Below are positions 25,401 through 37,492 of a stretch of 64,000 nucleotides of DNA, in pieces. The position numbers and the translations under genes were made by a program. The DNA comes from Glossina fuscipes. Its lineage: Eukaryota > Arthropoda > Insecta > Diptera > Glossinidae. Under the pieces are notes generated by a model. The model was not told where the DNA came from. It saw only the letters and a list, made by a program, of their open reading frames with translations, and searched no databases. Each line of letters opens with the position of its first letter. Within the stretch, counting starts at the first letter, position 1. The DNA is taken from NCBI RefSeq assembly GCF_014805625.2, contig NW_023998421.1:6765426-6829425 (forward strand), written 5' to 3'.

Positions 25401-26367
25401 TAAATAGGACGAACGGGACCAATGTAAATGTTCGCGATTTCTTTCATTTATGCTGCTTCATTATTCTTCCTTTGTTGCGTTTTTCAATCAATTTCATACA
25501 GGGTTTATTGGTTATATATAATTGCTGCCCATAATTTGTTTTTTTTTTTTTTTTTAACTGCATGACCACCTCATCCTTTCCGGCATAAGTTCGCCATTTT
25601 TAATGTAATTGGGATTTCGATTATCAACCAAGCAGTTCCTAAAATTTTAAACATGTTTAGGAAAATTTCCCATATTTGGTTTCATTTTCTGTAGATTTAC
25701 CAAAACTGAAATGTAGTCTTCCGTGTTCCCTGAAAACAAGCAGTTGCTTCTATATGAATAATCAATTAAGCCACATTTTTGTTGTACTTATAAGCTGCTG
25801 CTGTTGTTTTCTTCCTTCTTAGTTTAGTAGCTGGAAACAATGAGGGAACACTCGGTCCTATTAGCAATGGCTCTTCTTCTTCCTCATCTGTTAAAACATT
25901 TAAATTGCTTTCATAACATCTACCGTAGTTTCCGTCAACTCATTCTGTTCCTTTCAAGCAAAGGTCTAATATAATATTTAGCTCATCGGTATGAGTAACC
26001 GAAACGAGTAATCGATAGAACGATTAGGAACTTCTGACTCACTGCATATGGATATAAGTCACTCGTAACTCTTTTTCTTTCAGCCCGTTAATGAATATTG
26101 AAGAATAGTTTTGTTGTTTTTCTGAGCTTTTCATTATTCGCGTGTACAAACGCGAAGCTTAGACGATTCAATCTGTGCTTTTCGGCTATCTTTCTTTTTA
26201 AAAGCTAGTAAATGTGTTATTATGATGTCCAACACAAGCCTCAATATAACCAAGAAACTTTTTTCTTCTCCCTTAAAGTCACTAGTTTTTCTTTTTTTTG
26301 CTGCTATGTATAGATAACAATAAATTTTCGAAATTAGTTCACCAAGAAAAAAGTAACGGGCCACGGT
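22433..26367. other. AT-rich DNA, microsatellites only
   Basis: A short (AAT)n run lies near 24456 and a 17-base T tract at 25539-25555. GGCTAGATGGCTAGATAG near 24141 is a small tandem duplication. Open frames are short. CTGT-rich DNA near 25020-25210 may be a decayed family A or B copy, but I cannot align it. Confidence 0.5.
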
Positions 26368-26676
26368 CCGCAATTATATGAGCTGCACCATTTCGCTTAA
26401 TGTGGTTGTCCAACGTAAGGATTTATATTAGAAGTGGTCGATAAAGCGGTCCGATCCGGACCATTTTCAACAGCTTCAGTCTTTGGCGCAAAGCACATTA
26501 GTGTACCAAAATTCATCAAAGTATCTAGAGAACTGCAGCCTGTAAGGTGAACATATGAAAGTATGACTGCCAGACGGACATACAAGATCGTTTAATAATT
26601 ACGTCCTGCATCGATCGGCATAACAAAAGATGGGTCTATCTCAAGCCTGTGTACCACAACTACTGTAAGGTATAAT
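26368..26676 (-). repeat. Dispersed repeat family A, copy 6
   Basis: On the minus strand the left end is ATTATACCTTACAGTAGTTG followed by TGGTACACAGG. Then come CTTGAGATAGACCC and TATGCCGATCGATGCAGG. The right half, GCCAAAGACTGAAGC and TTCGGATCGGACC on that strand, lies at lower coordinates. The Met-less frame 26397-26585 is repeat-derived. Confidence 0.75.
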
Positions 26677-27800
26677 CAATAAATTCTAATTCCCTTTGTT
26701 CTCTTTCTTTACTAATATATGGTAAAGTTTTGCTTTTAGATTTTTTCAAATCTCTGTCATTTTACATTGCAACTTGTGTGTTTTCGCCAATCAACCATAA
26801 ACAAAAAAAAAATCTCTTGTCATGCATAAGAAAACCAACAGACACATATAAAGTAAGAAAAAATTAAAAAAAAAAATTTACTTAACATTTCGTGGTACCG
26901 TGAAAATTCTATGAGCAAACAATCTGTTGTATGTAACGTTTCGGCAAATTTTCATTTAGAAACTATCGCTGTACACTCACATGTGAAGAAACAAAAACTA
27001 TTATGTTTCGATGGCTTCGATTTTTGCCTTTGTCGCTATTCGCTTTCACATAGCACTTAAGTATGTTGCCTTGAATTTTTGGTTACTCGTAAATTGGTTC
27101 ATTTTTTTGCTTGCAGGGCAGTTATGTGCTGTTGACGCAACCCAACCCGATTGGTTTACCTAAAATTACACATTGCGCTTTTCATCTCATATTGCAGGCT
27201 CCATGTGCAGAATTTGAATTAAATAAAATTAATTTTATTAAATGTTGAGATGAAAACAAGACTTGGATAGGACACATTCCTGCCATGTCTTCGCAAAACT
27301 GTCGGTTCTCTCTTTGTAGGTTATTGTAAAATCCCAATTAAGAGGTAGTATTGGAGAGTTTGTTGTATGCGCTCAAAAGTAATCTGAGTTCACGCATACA
27401 AAGAATGCAAAAATAAGAAAACATTTTTCATTTTTCAAACAATTTCTCATTCACTTAAAAAAAATATTACACAATGCTGATCTGATGGATAAAATAACTA
27501 AAGAAAAGGTTTTCTAGGAATTTTTAATACTGTAAAGGAAGAAAAAATTTATTTTCTTTCTTGTTTGCGCATTGTTCAGTTTAAATTCATCGGAATGATG
27601 GGAAAGACAAAAAACATTTTGCATGAATACTCTTTATGGTCTAACCGAAAAAGTGATTTCAATGGTTCGATAGTTTAAAATAAAGTTGTATGCGATGTGA
27701 AGGACTTCTACAAAGTTTAGTTGCACAGAAACGGGAAAAGGGAGATATTTTTGAAAAAATTTGAAAAAATAACTGAAATAATTTCACTTTAAATATTGAT
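26677..27800. other. AT-rich DNA, nothing recognised
   Basis: A-rich runs near 26800-26880. No gene or repeat copy is supported. Confidence 0.55.
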
Positions 27801-27886
27801 TATACGAAACCTTTGTGCATTATCTTGCTTCTTGTGTCGCCAGGTATACTTTAGTTCTGTTAATAGGAGCCATATTGGATGACTGC

Positions 27887-28264
27887 ATGATAAACTTGAT
27901 GATATGCTTCTCACAAATGAAGGCCAGAAACACTGAAACTTTATCTCGTCTTCGTGAAAAATCGCACTACTACGTTCGTTATTGCTATCATAGTGTGCTA
28001 GTAGCAGCAGAATTTTCTCTCTGTCCAAATTTTTCATCACCAGCTGCCTTAGCAATAACATTAATGAAGGCAAGCAGTAGAGAGTTTTATACATATGAAG
28101 TAGTGTGCGTTGCAAAGGGCTCACATAATTTCTATGATGTTCTGCTTGATCTTGTACCTCACCCGGAACTGCACGTCATGCATCAACTGTTTGAAGAGCA
28201 ATTCCCTTTTGTGTGCTCAGGGCAATTAAATCAAGTCTTTCATAGCAGAGTCATTCATTTATAA
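27887..28264 (+). CDS. Unassigned open frame, 125 codons; candidate exon or pseudogene
   Basis: The frame is open from 27800 to the TAA at 28262 and has its first ATG at 27887. A pyrimidine-rich acceptor-like sequence ending GTGTCGCCAG lies just upstream, at 27834-27843. An exon starting there would begin with a hydrophobic stretch, YTLVLLIGAIL. The later part is polar with segments such as SHNFYDVLLDLVPHPELHV and QLFEEQFPFVCSGQL. G+C is raised relative to the flanks. I know no family that fits. A minus-strand frame of 111 codons overlaps, which weakens the case. It could be a terminal exon, a degraded gene or chance. Confidence 0.2.
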   Translation: MINLMICFSQMKARNTETLSRLREKSHYYVRYCYHSVLVAAEFSLCPNFSSPAALAITLMKASSREFYTYEVVCVAKGSHNFYDVLLDLVPHPELHVMHQLFEEQFPFVCSGQLNQVFHSRVIHL

Positions 28265-29473
28265 TCTTCCTCTGCTTGAATGATTGCTAATCTGCTGAAG
28301 TGTATGCGAACTTAAACAATTTTTTACTTTATTGATATCACTTATATTGTATTCGAGCAGCCAGCCACTCCGTAGAGCATGTTTGTGTATCTTTGTCTCA
28401 ATGATGATGTACATGAATTCATATTTCAGTCTCTTTAAGAAGAAAAATCTGTATGAAAATCATATTTTCGGACGAAAGAAACAATGTTATTCAGTTCTCA
28501 TTCCTTGCTTTTCGATGAGTTACTTGCAACAAAACATTGGTTGTCCTAAAAAGTCAGCGCAGGGCTGATAGTAACAGAATTTCATTGTAAAAGCCATAGC
28601 TGCTTTAGCATCAAAATTGATAAGGGCAACGATTGAAAACTAATACAATTGATATAACCTCTGTGATTTTGTACTTAAACTTTACCACATTCGAAAGTAA
28701 GCTTAACATTGCCATGCATCAACAATCGACGCCTTTCTGGTAGAATTATCCATTATTTAATCACTTATGATCCGAATTATCATCGAGTTTATGAGATGTA
28801 GGTGAGCTCAGATATCTTTTACATATTCGAACATGCGGAGTATATATATGAATAGCTTTGTCCAAGTGGCGATTTGATTGATTCTTAAAACTGATACAAA
28901 GCCTTTTTAATTTATTTTCGTAAGAGCAACAAATTTAAATGGAAATAATTTTTTCGGACAGAAGGACCTATATTTCATTGTGTGCGTAGTATTGTTAAAT
29001 TCAGTTCCTACTTCATGCTCTCTCCTGGTTGAGTTCTTTGCAACAAAGCATCGCTGGCCTTTGAAATTTAGTATAACGCGTCTATAACAAGAACATGCAA
29101 AAGGAAGTAAACTTTTAATTCTCGATTTTTGTATGAGTTATGTGCAAAAAGGGGACAAAACGTATTTTAATACTTCACGGTGGCAACTTTTATTCATTTG
29201 CATTAAATTTTTTCGTATGAGTAACTTTGAATTTTTCTTAGTAAATACATGAATACAGCGAAATATTTCTAACTATACTCAAATCTTTTTTTATGGGGTG
29301 AATAGGGACCACATTAACGCACAAAAAAAGACCGCACAATAACACGTTTGAGTGTGTAAACAACAAAGTTTTTTATTCACCACTGAAAGACACTAATATT
29401 ATTGCAACACACGGAAGAGAATCTCGCGGATGTATTAAGATACAAAACGAGAAGATAATTTCATGTATTACAC
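28265..29473. other. Possible old duplication, otherwise nothing recognised
   Basis: Three ordered blocks are shared by about 28470-28545 and 28945-29065: TTTTCGGAC followed by GAAAG/AGAAGG, ATTCAGTTC, and TGAGTT followed by TTGCAACAAA and CAT. This suggests an old direct duplication about 480-510 bases apart, or two copies of an unnamed repeat. Confidence 0.35.
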
Positions 29474-29545
29474 GAGGCTTGGCTAAAAAGTTTCGGGTTT
29501 AAGTACGAAATAAACAATTTTTTTTTTTTGCAAAAAACGTCTTTA
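29474..29545. mobile_element. Mariner-like terminal motif
   Basis: CGAGGCTTGGCTAAAAAGTTTC follows a TA dinucleotide. The core GGCTTGGCTAAAAAGTTTCG resembles terminal inverted repeats of mariner transposons (the GGTTGGCTAAAAAGTTT type). I could not find a matching inverted end within about 1.5 kb on either side, nor a transposase frame. This would be a solo or broken end. Confidence 0.3.
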
Positions 29546-32500
29546 TTCATCAATTTGTCAAGAGGTTATAACCGCAGAAGATTAGGTCAAGAGAAGTAGA
29601 TGGCCGTGGCAGCATATCGAAGATCCATTCATACAATTTTCCGTTATAACCCTGGAATTGTGACTCGGTGGTTTCGGCCAGCTTTCGTAAATGTAAATAT
29701 TGGTTCAATATATCACAATCGTGCCATTTGGTTGTGTTTAAAGCTTCTGCTATCTATCCAACCTGAACGCGACGTCTCTCTAACAGTTAGAATGAACTAG
29801 AATGCTAGTCGTTTTTGGCCGCCTTCTAAGCTGGTACGATCACGTCTCACTTCACTTATCGAAAATGTCGTGATGGGAAGAGTCACGCTGTAGTACATCA
29901 TTCCAAATATTCAATTGCAGTGCAATTTGAAAGGACTTTCTTCTCATTTGTGCAAAAACACTCGCATTGACTTGTTGGAATCCCTGTGAAACAATAAGTT
30001 AGCGTCCAAAATGGTTGAAATTTTGTTGACTACTTATTCAAGCAAGCACAAATATACTCTCCAGCTCTTGTGGACAAGGCGCAACGTCTTCACGTTCACA
30101 TCGAAAAGTTCTCAAGTAACGTAAGTCGAACGTTGGTTCGTACTTTCATTTTCCACTTACACTGTAGGTAAACCGATTTTTGCCAATTTTCGCCCTATAT
30201 AAAGAAGACAGATCGTAGCATCCAGTTCTTAAAGAGCATAAAGAGTACCAATAGTGAATGTAGTTAACATAAGCCTATCGGAATGATCGACATATCTATA
30301 GTATTAAAAAATTCACGATCTCTTCATATGACTTTTGATTTTTCCTTTCTTTCTTGTCTTAAAGTCATAGTCAGGGCATCTGGAGAGGTTCGAGGAGTGA
30401 GAATAAGTAGATATTGCCCTCGTTATCTACTTCGATTCGTGAGAAAGAAGAAGAATATAAATCTGAATCTATTAAATTATCGGTTATAAAAACCTGCAAA
30501 CCGATGAAAATGACGCCCAACGAATAGCCTCAACGCAAACGCTAATTAAGAGGACTCACAATTTCGCAGAATTTCAGAGCATATTTTTTTTAGTTTTAAT
30601 ACCGTTAAAGTAAAGAAAATCATTGGTTATAAAACAATAGGCACATATTCCAAATTGTTGTTAATGAAAAACGAACAAAACTCAACAAACAATGTTTATT
30701 TCCCTTCGTAGTAATAATTTTAATGAACTAAAAAGCCCCATGTAATTGCATTTTGTTTTTTTTTTTTCTCCTTTTTCCTCTTTTCTACAGTATGCATTAA
30801 AGAAAATGTTTAATTAAATATCTTCTAGCATGTGATGTATTAAAAAAAAAAAAAAGTTTAATTATAACCAACTCTATCACTTTTGTTCTCTTTTTTATTT
30901 TTTTATAAATTCTCCTTTGAAGCATTTTTAATTTCCTCTTCAAATATGCATTCTACACGTTCACTGTTCTCTGCACTTGTAATAGGATCTTAGGGAATCC
31001 GTATTTAAGCGAATTTTACATCAAGCGTTTTCATTTTGAAGTTTCCACAGTTGGTTTGCGGCGAGGAAGAAAGCTGAAGCAATGAAATAAATTTATAGTT
31101 GAAAAATGATGTAATTTTGCTATATACCCGCACGAATTTAATAGCATTTTCATAAGCGAGTTTTCCATTCACTAAATGCATCTCTGAAGAAAACTATCTA
31201 AAGCTTACTCATTTGCATTCATTATAAATTCCTTTTGAAAGACCATTTTGAAAATTTTTAAACATTTGGCGAAGATTATCTACAAAGCGTTAGAATTTAG
31301 TTTAACAATTTTTACATCGCTCTTTAGTTACCAACCTCATCAGCCATTCCTTTCTAGCTGAATAAAATTCTTTTAATATTATTACAACTCCTATGCTATC
31401 TTCCCAATACGACTGGTCGTAACAATCTTATGCATTTTGTGTCTCATTCTCATCATTACGGATGTGTAACACTTTACCGGTAGCTTATTAATCGGAGACG
31501 ACCAAAGTCTGTTAGTCGCTTGTCATAGTTGTAAACAGGTATTTATTATTTAGTATTAAGGTAAAACTATCCGCTTTGCTCTTATCCTACGATAGCAGAA
31601 AGTGGGCCATTTTGTCTGAATGAGAATCTCCGAGCGCATGGCCGGCCACTAAGATTTTAATATGAAAAGAACTTTCATTATTCGAAGGCGGAATGCAAGC
31701 ATCACTCGGGTTGCTCTGTTAGTCGCATTGATTTAACAAATAAAGTGATCTGTTCGGCCTGTTTTAAGGACACAGTGATAAGCATGTGTAATCTTTCGGC
31801 TCAACCATGGATTTGAAATGATAATAATTCGTATCCTTGAGTCCTTTTCGGAACTGAATTTGAATAGAAGTTTATGACGTTCTACATCTTTTTACTGTGG
31901 TTTTCTTTGCGTTGCAGTTGTCACCAAACTTACTCGAATCCATTTCCTTATCCATTTCTTAGGTAAAAATTATTATTTTCCCATATATTCAAATACAAAC
32001 ATCAATAACTCCTTCTCCCTTCCTCCGACCAATCACTCTCAATAATTTCTTACATTTTGTAGCCAGTTGATTATGTTATGTCTTACTCGAGATCATCACA
32101 GATTTCTCTATGTCCAAAAGAGTATTAGTTTCTCCTAAGCCACTATTTCAATAATGGTTCCTATCGTAATTCTTCGGCCAAACGTGAATTGCAGAAACTT
32201 GTCGGCGGCCGACTGATGCAAGGCAGTATCAAGTACTGAAGTAAGCATTGGTTCAGCAGTTGAATTTATTATTTATCTTACATTTCCGAAAAATGAAGCG
32301 AACAACACACTCTTTTAATAGGACGCAGGTATGCAATTATTTTCAATTAAAAAGAAAACAAAGAGTGATAAAGACACATTGATTCTTCGAAACATTTTTA
32401 AGAAGGAAGAATTTTTAAGTTAGTCTGGAAAATTTAGATATTTTTGGTTGAACGGACGAACTTTAAATCTCTATGTGTTCCGCCGGTCCATGAAGTCATC

Positions 32501-35039
32501 ACATAAGCCTGGTGAAAAACTACTTAAGTGACAGAACACGAATGTACTGCAAAGGTATGAATGGAAGGCAATTTACTCTTGAGGACCAGACGATTCCAAG
32601 CGGACTGCGTTCAAGTTGATCGGATGGCAGACAAACCGATGTATTATTTGAGTTTGATGTCCATATGTATTCCCTAAATGGACACATTCTTCTTTTGAAA
32701 AAAAAATAAGTAAAACCTGAACCAATAGAACGTTAAAGTAAATGCTGAAAGATCTGCGCCAAATAAAAGTTCTTGCCCTTCACTATATTTGAATGGCAAT
32801 AATTACTTTGTAAAATATCTTAGCTCCAGGCAGCAACTTGACTTGGCATCTTGATTCTATTGGCTAATTCATCCAGAACCTCAAGTTAATGAGTACCCAA
32901 GCGTCTCCTGCAACTTATTTGGACCTATGGCATGCAACTGCGGGAAACAGCAAGTAACTCTTTTTTTTGTATGCCTTTGAAAAATCGAATTCAAAAACCT
33001 TTTTTTAAATATTTCTCCATACTGAGTGGTTACCTAAATTTCGTTGCTAGATGAATTCAATGTCATCACAAGATTGGCAAGGCGTCAAATGCGGGCTCCA
33101 TTTAGAATTTCATTCATTTTTGTTCCTTAAACCATTTTAATGAATTTTCCAAGTTTATTCACATCTTTAATGTGGGAGTGTTCCTCGGTTATTGCTCTCA
33201 CTTTGCCATAAGCTGTACTTATTATTGCGCAAGCAATAACAAAAAACAAAAGCAAATATTTTTCATTGTTCGAAACCAAATCAATATCATATAGTCAGTA
33301 TGGAGGCGACACTGGGATGATGCAGTCAGTAATTTGTCTATTGGTGAAAACCATTGAATAGCATTGATAAAAACAAGCAAATAACAAAAACAGAAAATAT
33401 TTTAATAAATCTACCGCTTTTCAAAGTTTTCATAGACAAACCTGCGGTTTAAAATAATTGATTTCTGCAAATATTTATATGCAACCACAACGTCAGTATT
33501 TTATTTGAGGTAAACCGCTTGAATAATTAGTTAATAAATTTTTAATAATAAGCAGTGAAGTGAAAATTTGGTAAAATTTAGTTCGAAAGGAATTTAAAAG
33601 ATTTTATCCAACTTCAGAGAAGAGTCTTGCCCTTAATTTCAGAATGTATTGTTGTGCAGGTGTGTGTATGAAGCAGACATTCATGAATTGCTTTAGCATC
33701 ATCGCCTCTTCAGTTGAGTAATTGCTTAAGAATTTGAAGCAAATGAATCTGAGAGCCTTGCACTATTGAAGAGGGTTAATACTATTTAATGTTCGTAATA
33801 ACTTTTGTAGCAATGTAACATAATTATTTTTATAATTTCGAACAAATATTTTAGACAAAATAAAAAAAATATTCACATGAAATGTGAGTGAGTGGAACAC
33901 AACAATTCAGTAAACAATCATTTTTATTTATTTTGTTTTTATTAATTATAGTTTTTACAGATATAACTGCTCTCGTATTAAGTAAACACAAAAGTATTTT
34001 GCAAATATGTTTGTGTGTATTTGCTAAATTTACGCATTCATATGAAACATACGTTTATTATATAAAAGTTTGACACTTTAACTAAAAATATACGTAACAA
34101 AGTGTGTATGTGTGTGTGTTCGTAAAATGAACTAAACACTTTTACACATATTATAGTTCTGCTTAGCGTGTTATTAGCATAAGTATCGTGGGCGAATGGA
34201 TAACATAAACGCCAACATATGTGCACACGTATGGAAGATTGTTAGCATGCAAATGACTTTAATGCCTTAAAATATTTATCGCATGAATATCAGATTAAAA
34301 TGGTCTTCATTGAGTCGCTCGCGACTTTCTTTTTTTATTAACTTTTTTGCCTTCTAAGCGATTTAATGCGGTTGAATATTAACGGCAGCTGTTAACTTTA
34401 ATTTTCATTCTGTTGCACGTAAGCAAGATGAGAAAAATGAAAATTGTTTTTCCGGTTCTCTTGTTATAATTAATATATAAAATTGTTTTGTTTTTTCAGT
34501 TTTAAATATTTACGTTTTTTTAAATTTATTTACTCATTGAATTTTTGCTGTTAATAACCTGCTTGTTTACCCCAACCAAGTAAACATTTATCCGGTTAAT
34601 CCGGTGGTGATAGCGTCTCGAATTATCGCTTGCAACTAAACTAACATAACATGCCAACATAGCCTCAGCCATAGTCAACAATTCTTATGTAACAGTGACA
34701 TATTATCTACTAGTGATATAATAGTTAGGTTAACAAATTTTAATAGCAGACCTTTTAACAGGGATATGTGAAAGTAACATAAAATCTCTTTAGTACTTAG
34801 TTGCAGAGAGTAAAAAAATAAATAAATAAATAAATAGACAAGTTGTTCTCAGTTCTAGCAACATTTGCGGAAAAAGGTTAACTCCTAAACGGTTTTTTAA
34901 AACGATAAATGAAAATATAATTTATTATAATATATGTGTTTCATTAATTTACTCCAATATGTATGCGAATTTCACGAAATGCAACTTTTTTTGAACAGCA
35001 AGCGAAAGCACTGCAGAGGCTTTCCCTACACCTTTTCGC
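29546..35039. other. AT-rich DNA, nothing firmly recognised
   Basis: A polypyrimidine tract at 30752-30790 ends in CTACAG and looks like a splice acceptor, but all three frames after it close within about a dozen codons. A tetranucleotide (AAAT)n run lies near 34817-34835. A GT-rich stretch lies at 34102-34119. No gene or family copy was identified. Confidence 0.5.
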
Positions 35040-35345
35040 TTAAGACAGTTTTGACGAAAAAGGCGTTCAATCGGAACCATTATCCGTATCAGTAGTTCCA
35101 GGCCAAAGACACTTCACTGTATCAAATTTCCTCAAAATATCTCGAATGTTAGGGACTGTACGTTGAACAAAAAAAAAAAAAAAAACAAGGTGGGGAGATG
35201 GACAGACAAGCTTAAATCGATTCAGAAAGTGATTTAGAATGAATCGGTAAAGAGTGATCTATCTCAAGTCCTCCCAGGTGCTGCATATATCCGCACAAAC
35301 TCAGTAGAGCTTTGTACCACACCTGGCGTACAGCGTGTTTCCTTC
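35040..35345 (-). repeat. Dispersed repeat family A, copy 7
   Basis: On the minus strand: ACGCCAGGTGTGGTACAAAG, GAGTTTGTGCGGATATATGC, AGGACTTGAGATAGATC and CTAAATCACTTTCTGAATCG, then AAGCTTGTCTGTCCATC. An A tract (plus strand 35170-35184) interrupts the middle. The right half at lower coordinates has TTTGGCCTGGAACTACTGATA-like sequence. Confidence 0.75.
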
Positions 35346-36899
35346 GTTAGGTTAAGTCAGTCAAGCCACATGTAAAAGGTTCTTTCGATTATTCGTTCAT
35401 GGGATTTTACATACGTCGTCAACATTCTTTTATCGGAATATAAACGAAGTTTCCTAGACTCATTTATATAAAACGTGAACATATCTTTATGCGTTTACGC
35501 TGCAATCTTCTGATAGGGTTTTTGCGCTAGCTTAGCTCTCATTTCTCCTTGTGTTCAAGGAACTTTTGAAACGAGACGAATTTCGGGATTGTATTGATAG
35601 TAAAGGAATTTCTGACTTCGCGATAATACATCGTCCTACGCAAACTGCCGTAAGTATTTGTCAATATTTCAGGAAACACTAAACTTCGCGTTAAAGAAAT
35701 TAGCTGGCGTGAATCAAGAAAGGCCGTAAAAGAGTTCATTGAAGAGAAATATATAAAAGGCGTTACAATTTACAAACTGACAAACTGGCCAACATGACAC
35801 TTCTTATAGCCTTATATTACAGTTTACATTACTGTTTGAAGATGGTGTCAAAAGCAAGAATTCGTTTCATTTTGACTTTATGCTGCATAAAAATTACTCC
35901 GTCCCGTGTTTTTTCTCTGCTCTGTTTGCCTTGCTTAAGTGCATTATATACAAAATGTCCTGTGTTTGCGTTCCAAACCAAAAAATCCCCAATACTTTAG
36001 TACTACCAATGAAATAACATAATATCCACTTAATGTTGAACATTAAAAGGGACTTGGACTAAGTTCTTCGTCAACATAGATGATGTTGCGCTTGCTTTAA
36101 ATTGAACTGAAATTTTTTCATAACAATGTTTCCAGCAACATTTTAAATATTTTGATTACATTCTTCCTACAATACTACGCAAAGATGGTACCAAATCCAC
36201 TTGACAATGCAAATATATATTTAAGATATTATATTTTCGTTTATTGAACATAAACCTAAACAAGCGGAATCAGTAAATGGCATACGTATTTTCTCAATAG
36301 ATGTTAGCAATAACGGCGAAGGCAGGAGAGCATTTTCAATTTATGCAACGATAATTTAAACAAAAAAATCATGAACGAAATTATGTTGGGCTTGTTTAGT
36401 CATCAGTTTTACCTTAAACCAAGCAGGAAATTTATATTCGGCGTTGGCCGAGAAACAGAAAAAAGGAAAAACAAAATAATGTTTCGACACTCTATCACAT
36501 TAGGTAGGATATATTATTATATACGTAGTGGTAGTTTATTAGAAAACCGAGGTATTCAGAGTTTGTGTGAAAATGTGGGCGCGCCCTTCGATCAATTTCG
36601 CTTATTTTGAATATGAATCCTTTCGCAATAATTTTCAATTGTTTTGGCTAAGTTTGAAGATGATATCTTCCTTTTTTGAAACCAGGAGAATCTCTACCAC
36701 AGACTCTGAAGAGACAAGCGAATGGACAGAAGAACAGGGCTAGATCGTTGTAAAAATTGATACGGCTTAAGAATGTGTGTACTGTGTAACTTCCTTTTAG
36801 CTGCGGTAAATGTTTCGGCAAATTGAATTTACTTCCGTCCTTGGAAGTGGGTGTGAATCAGCAACGTTGTGTTGATCTAGCGGAAGGTGAATTTTTAAA
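35346..36899. other. AT-rich DNA, nothing recognised
   Basis: Short open frames only. A possible fragment of family A lies near 36690-36730 but is too diverged to claim. Confidence 0.5.
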
Positions 36900-37492
36900 A
36901 TGAGTCAAAACTCTGAAAATATTTGCTTATATTACCAAATCAGCGCAACCAAGTTTGCAGCGATTCACAAGCATGAATAGTTCAGCAAACATCTTGCCTG
37001 ATCGCACTACATCGCCAGCGGGAACATTCTAAGCCCTGAAACAAAAATTATAGCTTCTACAGGTAGAAAATGATACTCTTCCGTACATCTGTATACAGCA
37101 TGTCCGAGAAGCCATTAATATCACCATCCGAGAATGGCTAGGACGATCAAAGAAGACTAAAAGACGAGATTTTGGATGATCGCTCCTGAGGGAGACGTCG
37201 GTAACGAGGCCTCCGCTACCATAATTGCCAGCGCTATTAGCTGGTTCTCAAAAGCCCTAAACTAGCCCGTGAATCTGTTCAACAACAAGTACAGCCTGAA
37301 AGGCATGCTGCGTATCTTATTAATGAAAAAAGTGTCGACTTTCAGTTCTCTACAGGATAAATGAATTTAACAAATAACTTGAACCCTACAAAATGCGAGA
37401 AAACTGACTTAATCAGTATGTGAAATTTTGTGTCCTCAACAACCAATAAATTTTGCAATCCAAATTTTATAAAAAGCCAAAAAAAAAAAAAA
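36900..37492 (+). pseudogene. Processed retrocopy (pseudogene) of an unrecognised gene
   Basis: An ATG at 36900 opens a frame reading MSQNSENICLYYQISATKF. It is broken by TAG (36978), TGA (36999) and TGA (37071), but the sense between the stops looks like protein. About 37063-37175 continues in another frame (NDTLPYICIQHVREAINI, then REWLGRSKKTK). About 37161-37259 is in a third (MIAPEGDVGNEASATIIA, then SAISWFSKALN). 37247-37360 is in a fourth (LARESVQQQVQPERHAAYL) and ends in TAA. Then come about 85 bases of AT-rich sequence, AATAAA at 37445-37450 and an A run at 37479-37492. That order is the hallmark of a reverse-transcribed, polyadenylated mRNA. G+C of the coding part is well above the flanks. 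The predicted length would be about 150 residues. I cannot name the parent gene. A LINE 3' end is the main alternative. Confidence 0.5.
37445..37450 (+). promoter_or_regulatory. Polyadenylation signal AATAAA of the retrocopy
   Basis: It lies 29 bases before the A run and 85 bases after the last in-frame stop, the normal spacing for a cleaved and polyadenylated transcript. It is only meaningful together with the poly(A) tract; AATAAA is frequent in this DNA. Confidence 0.45.

Noticed and set aside
30752..30790. Polypyrimidine tract ending in CTACAG, a splice-acceptor-like site
   Set aside because: All frames after it close quickly and there is no coding sense. Such tracts are frequent in T-rich DNA.
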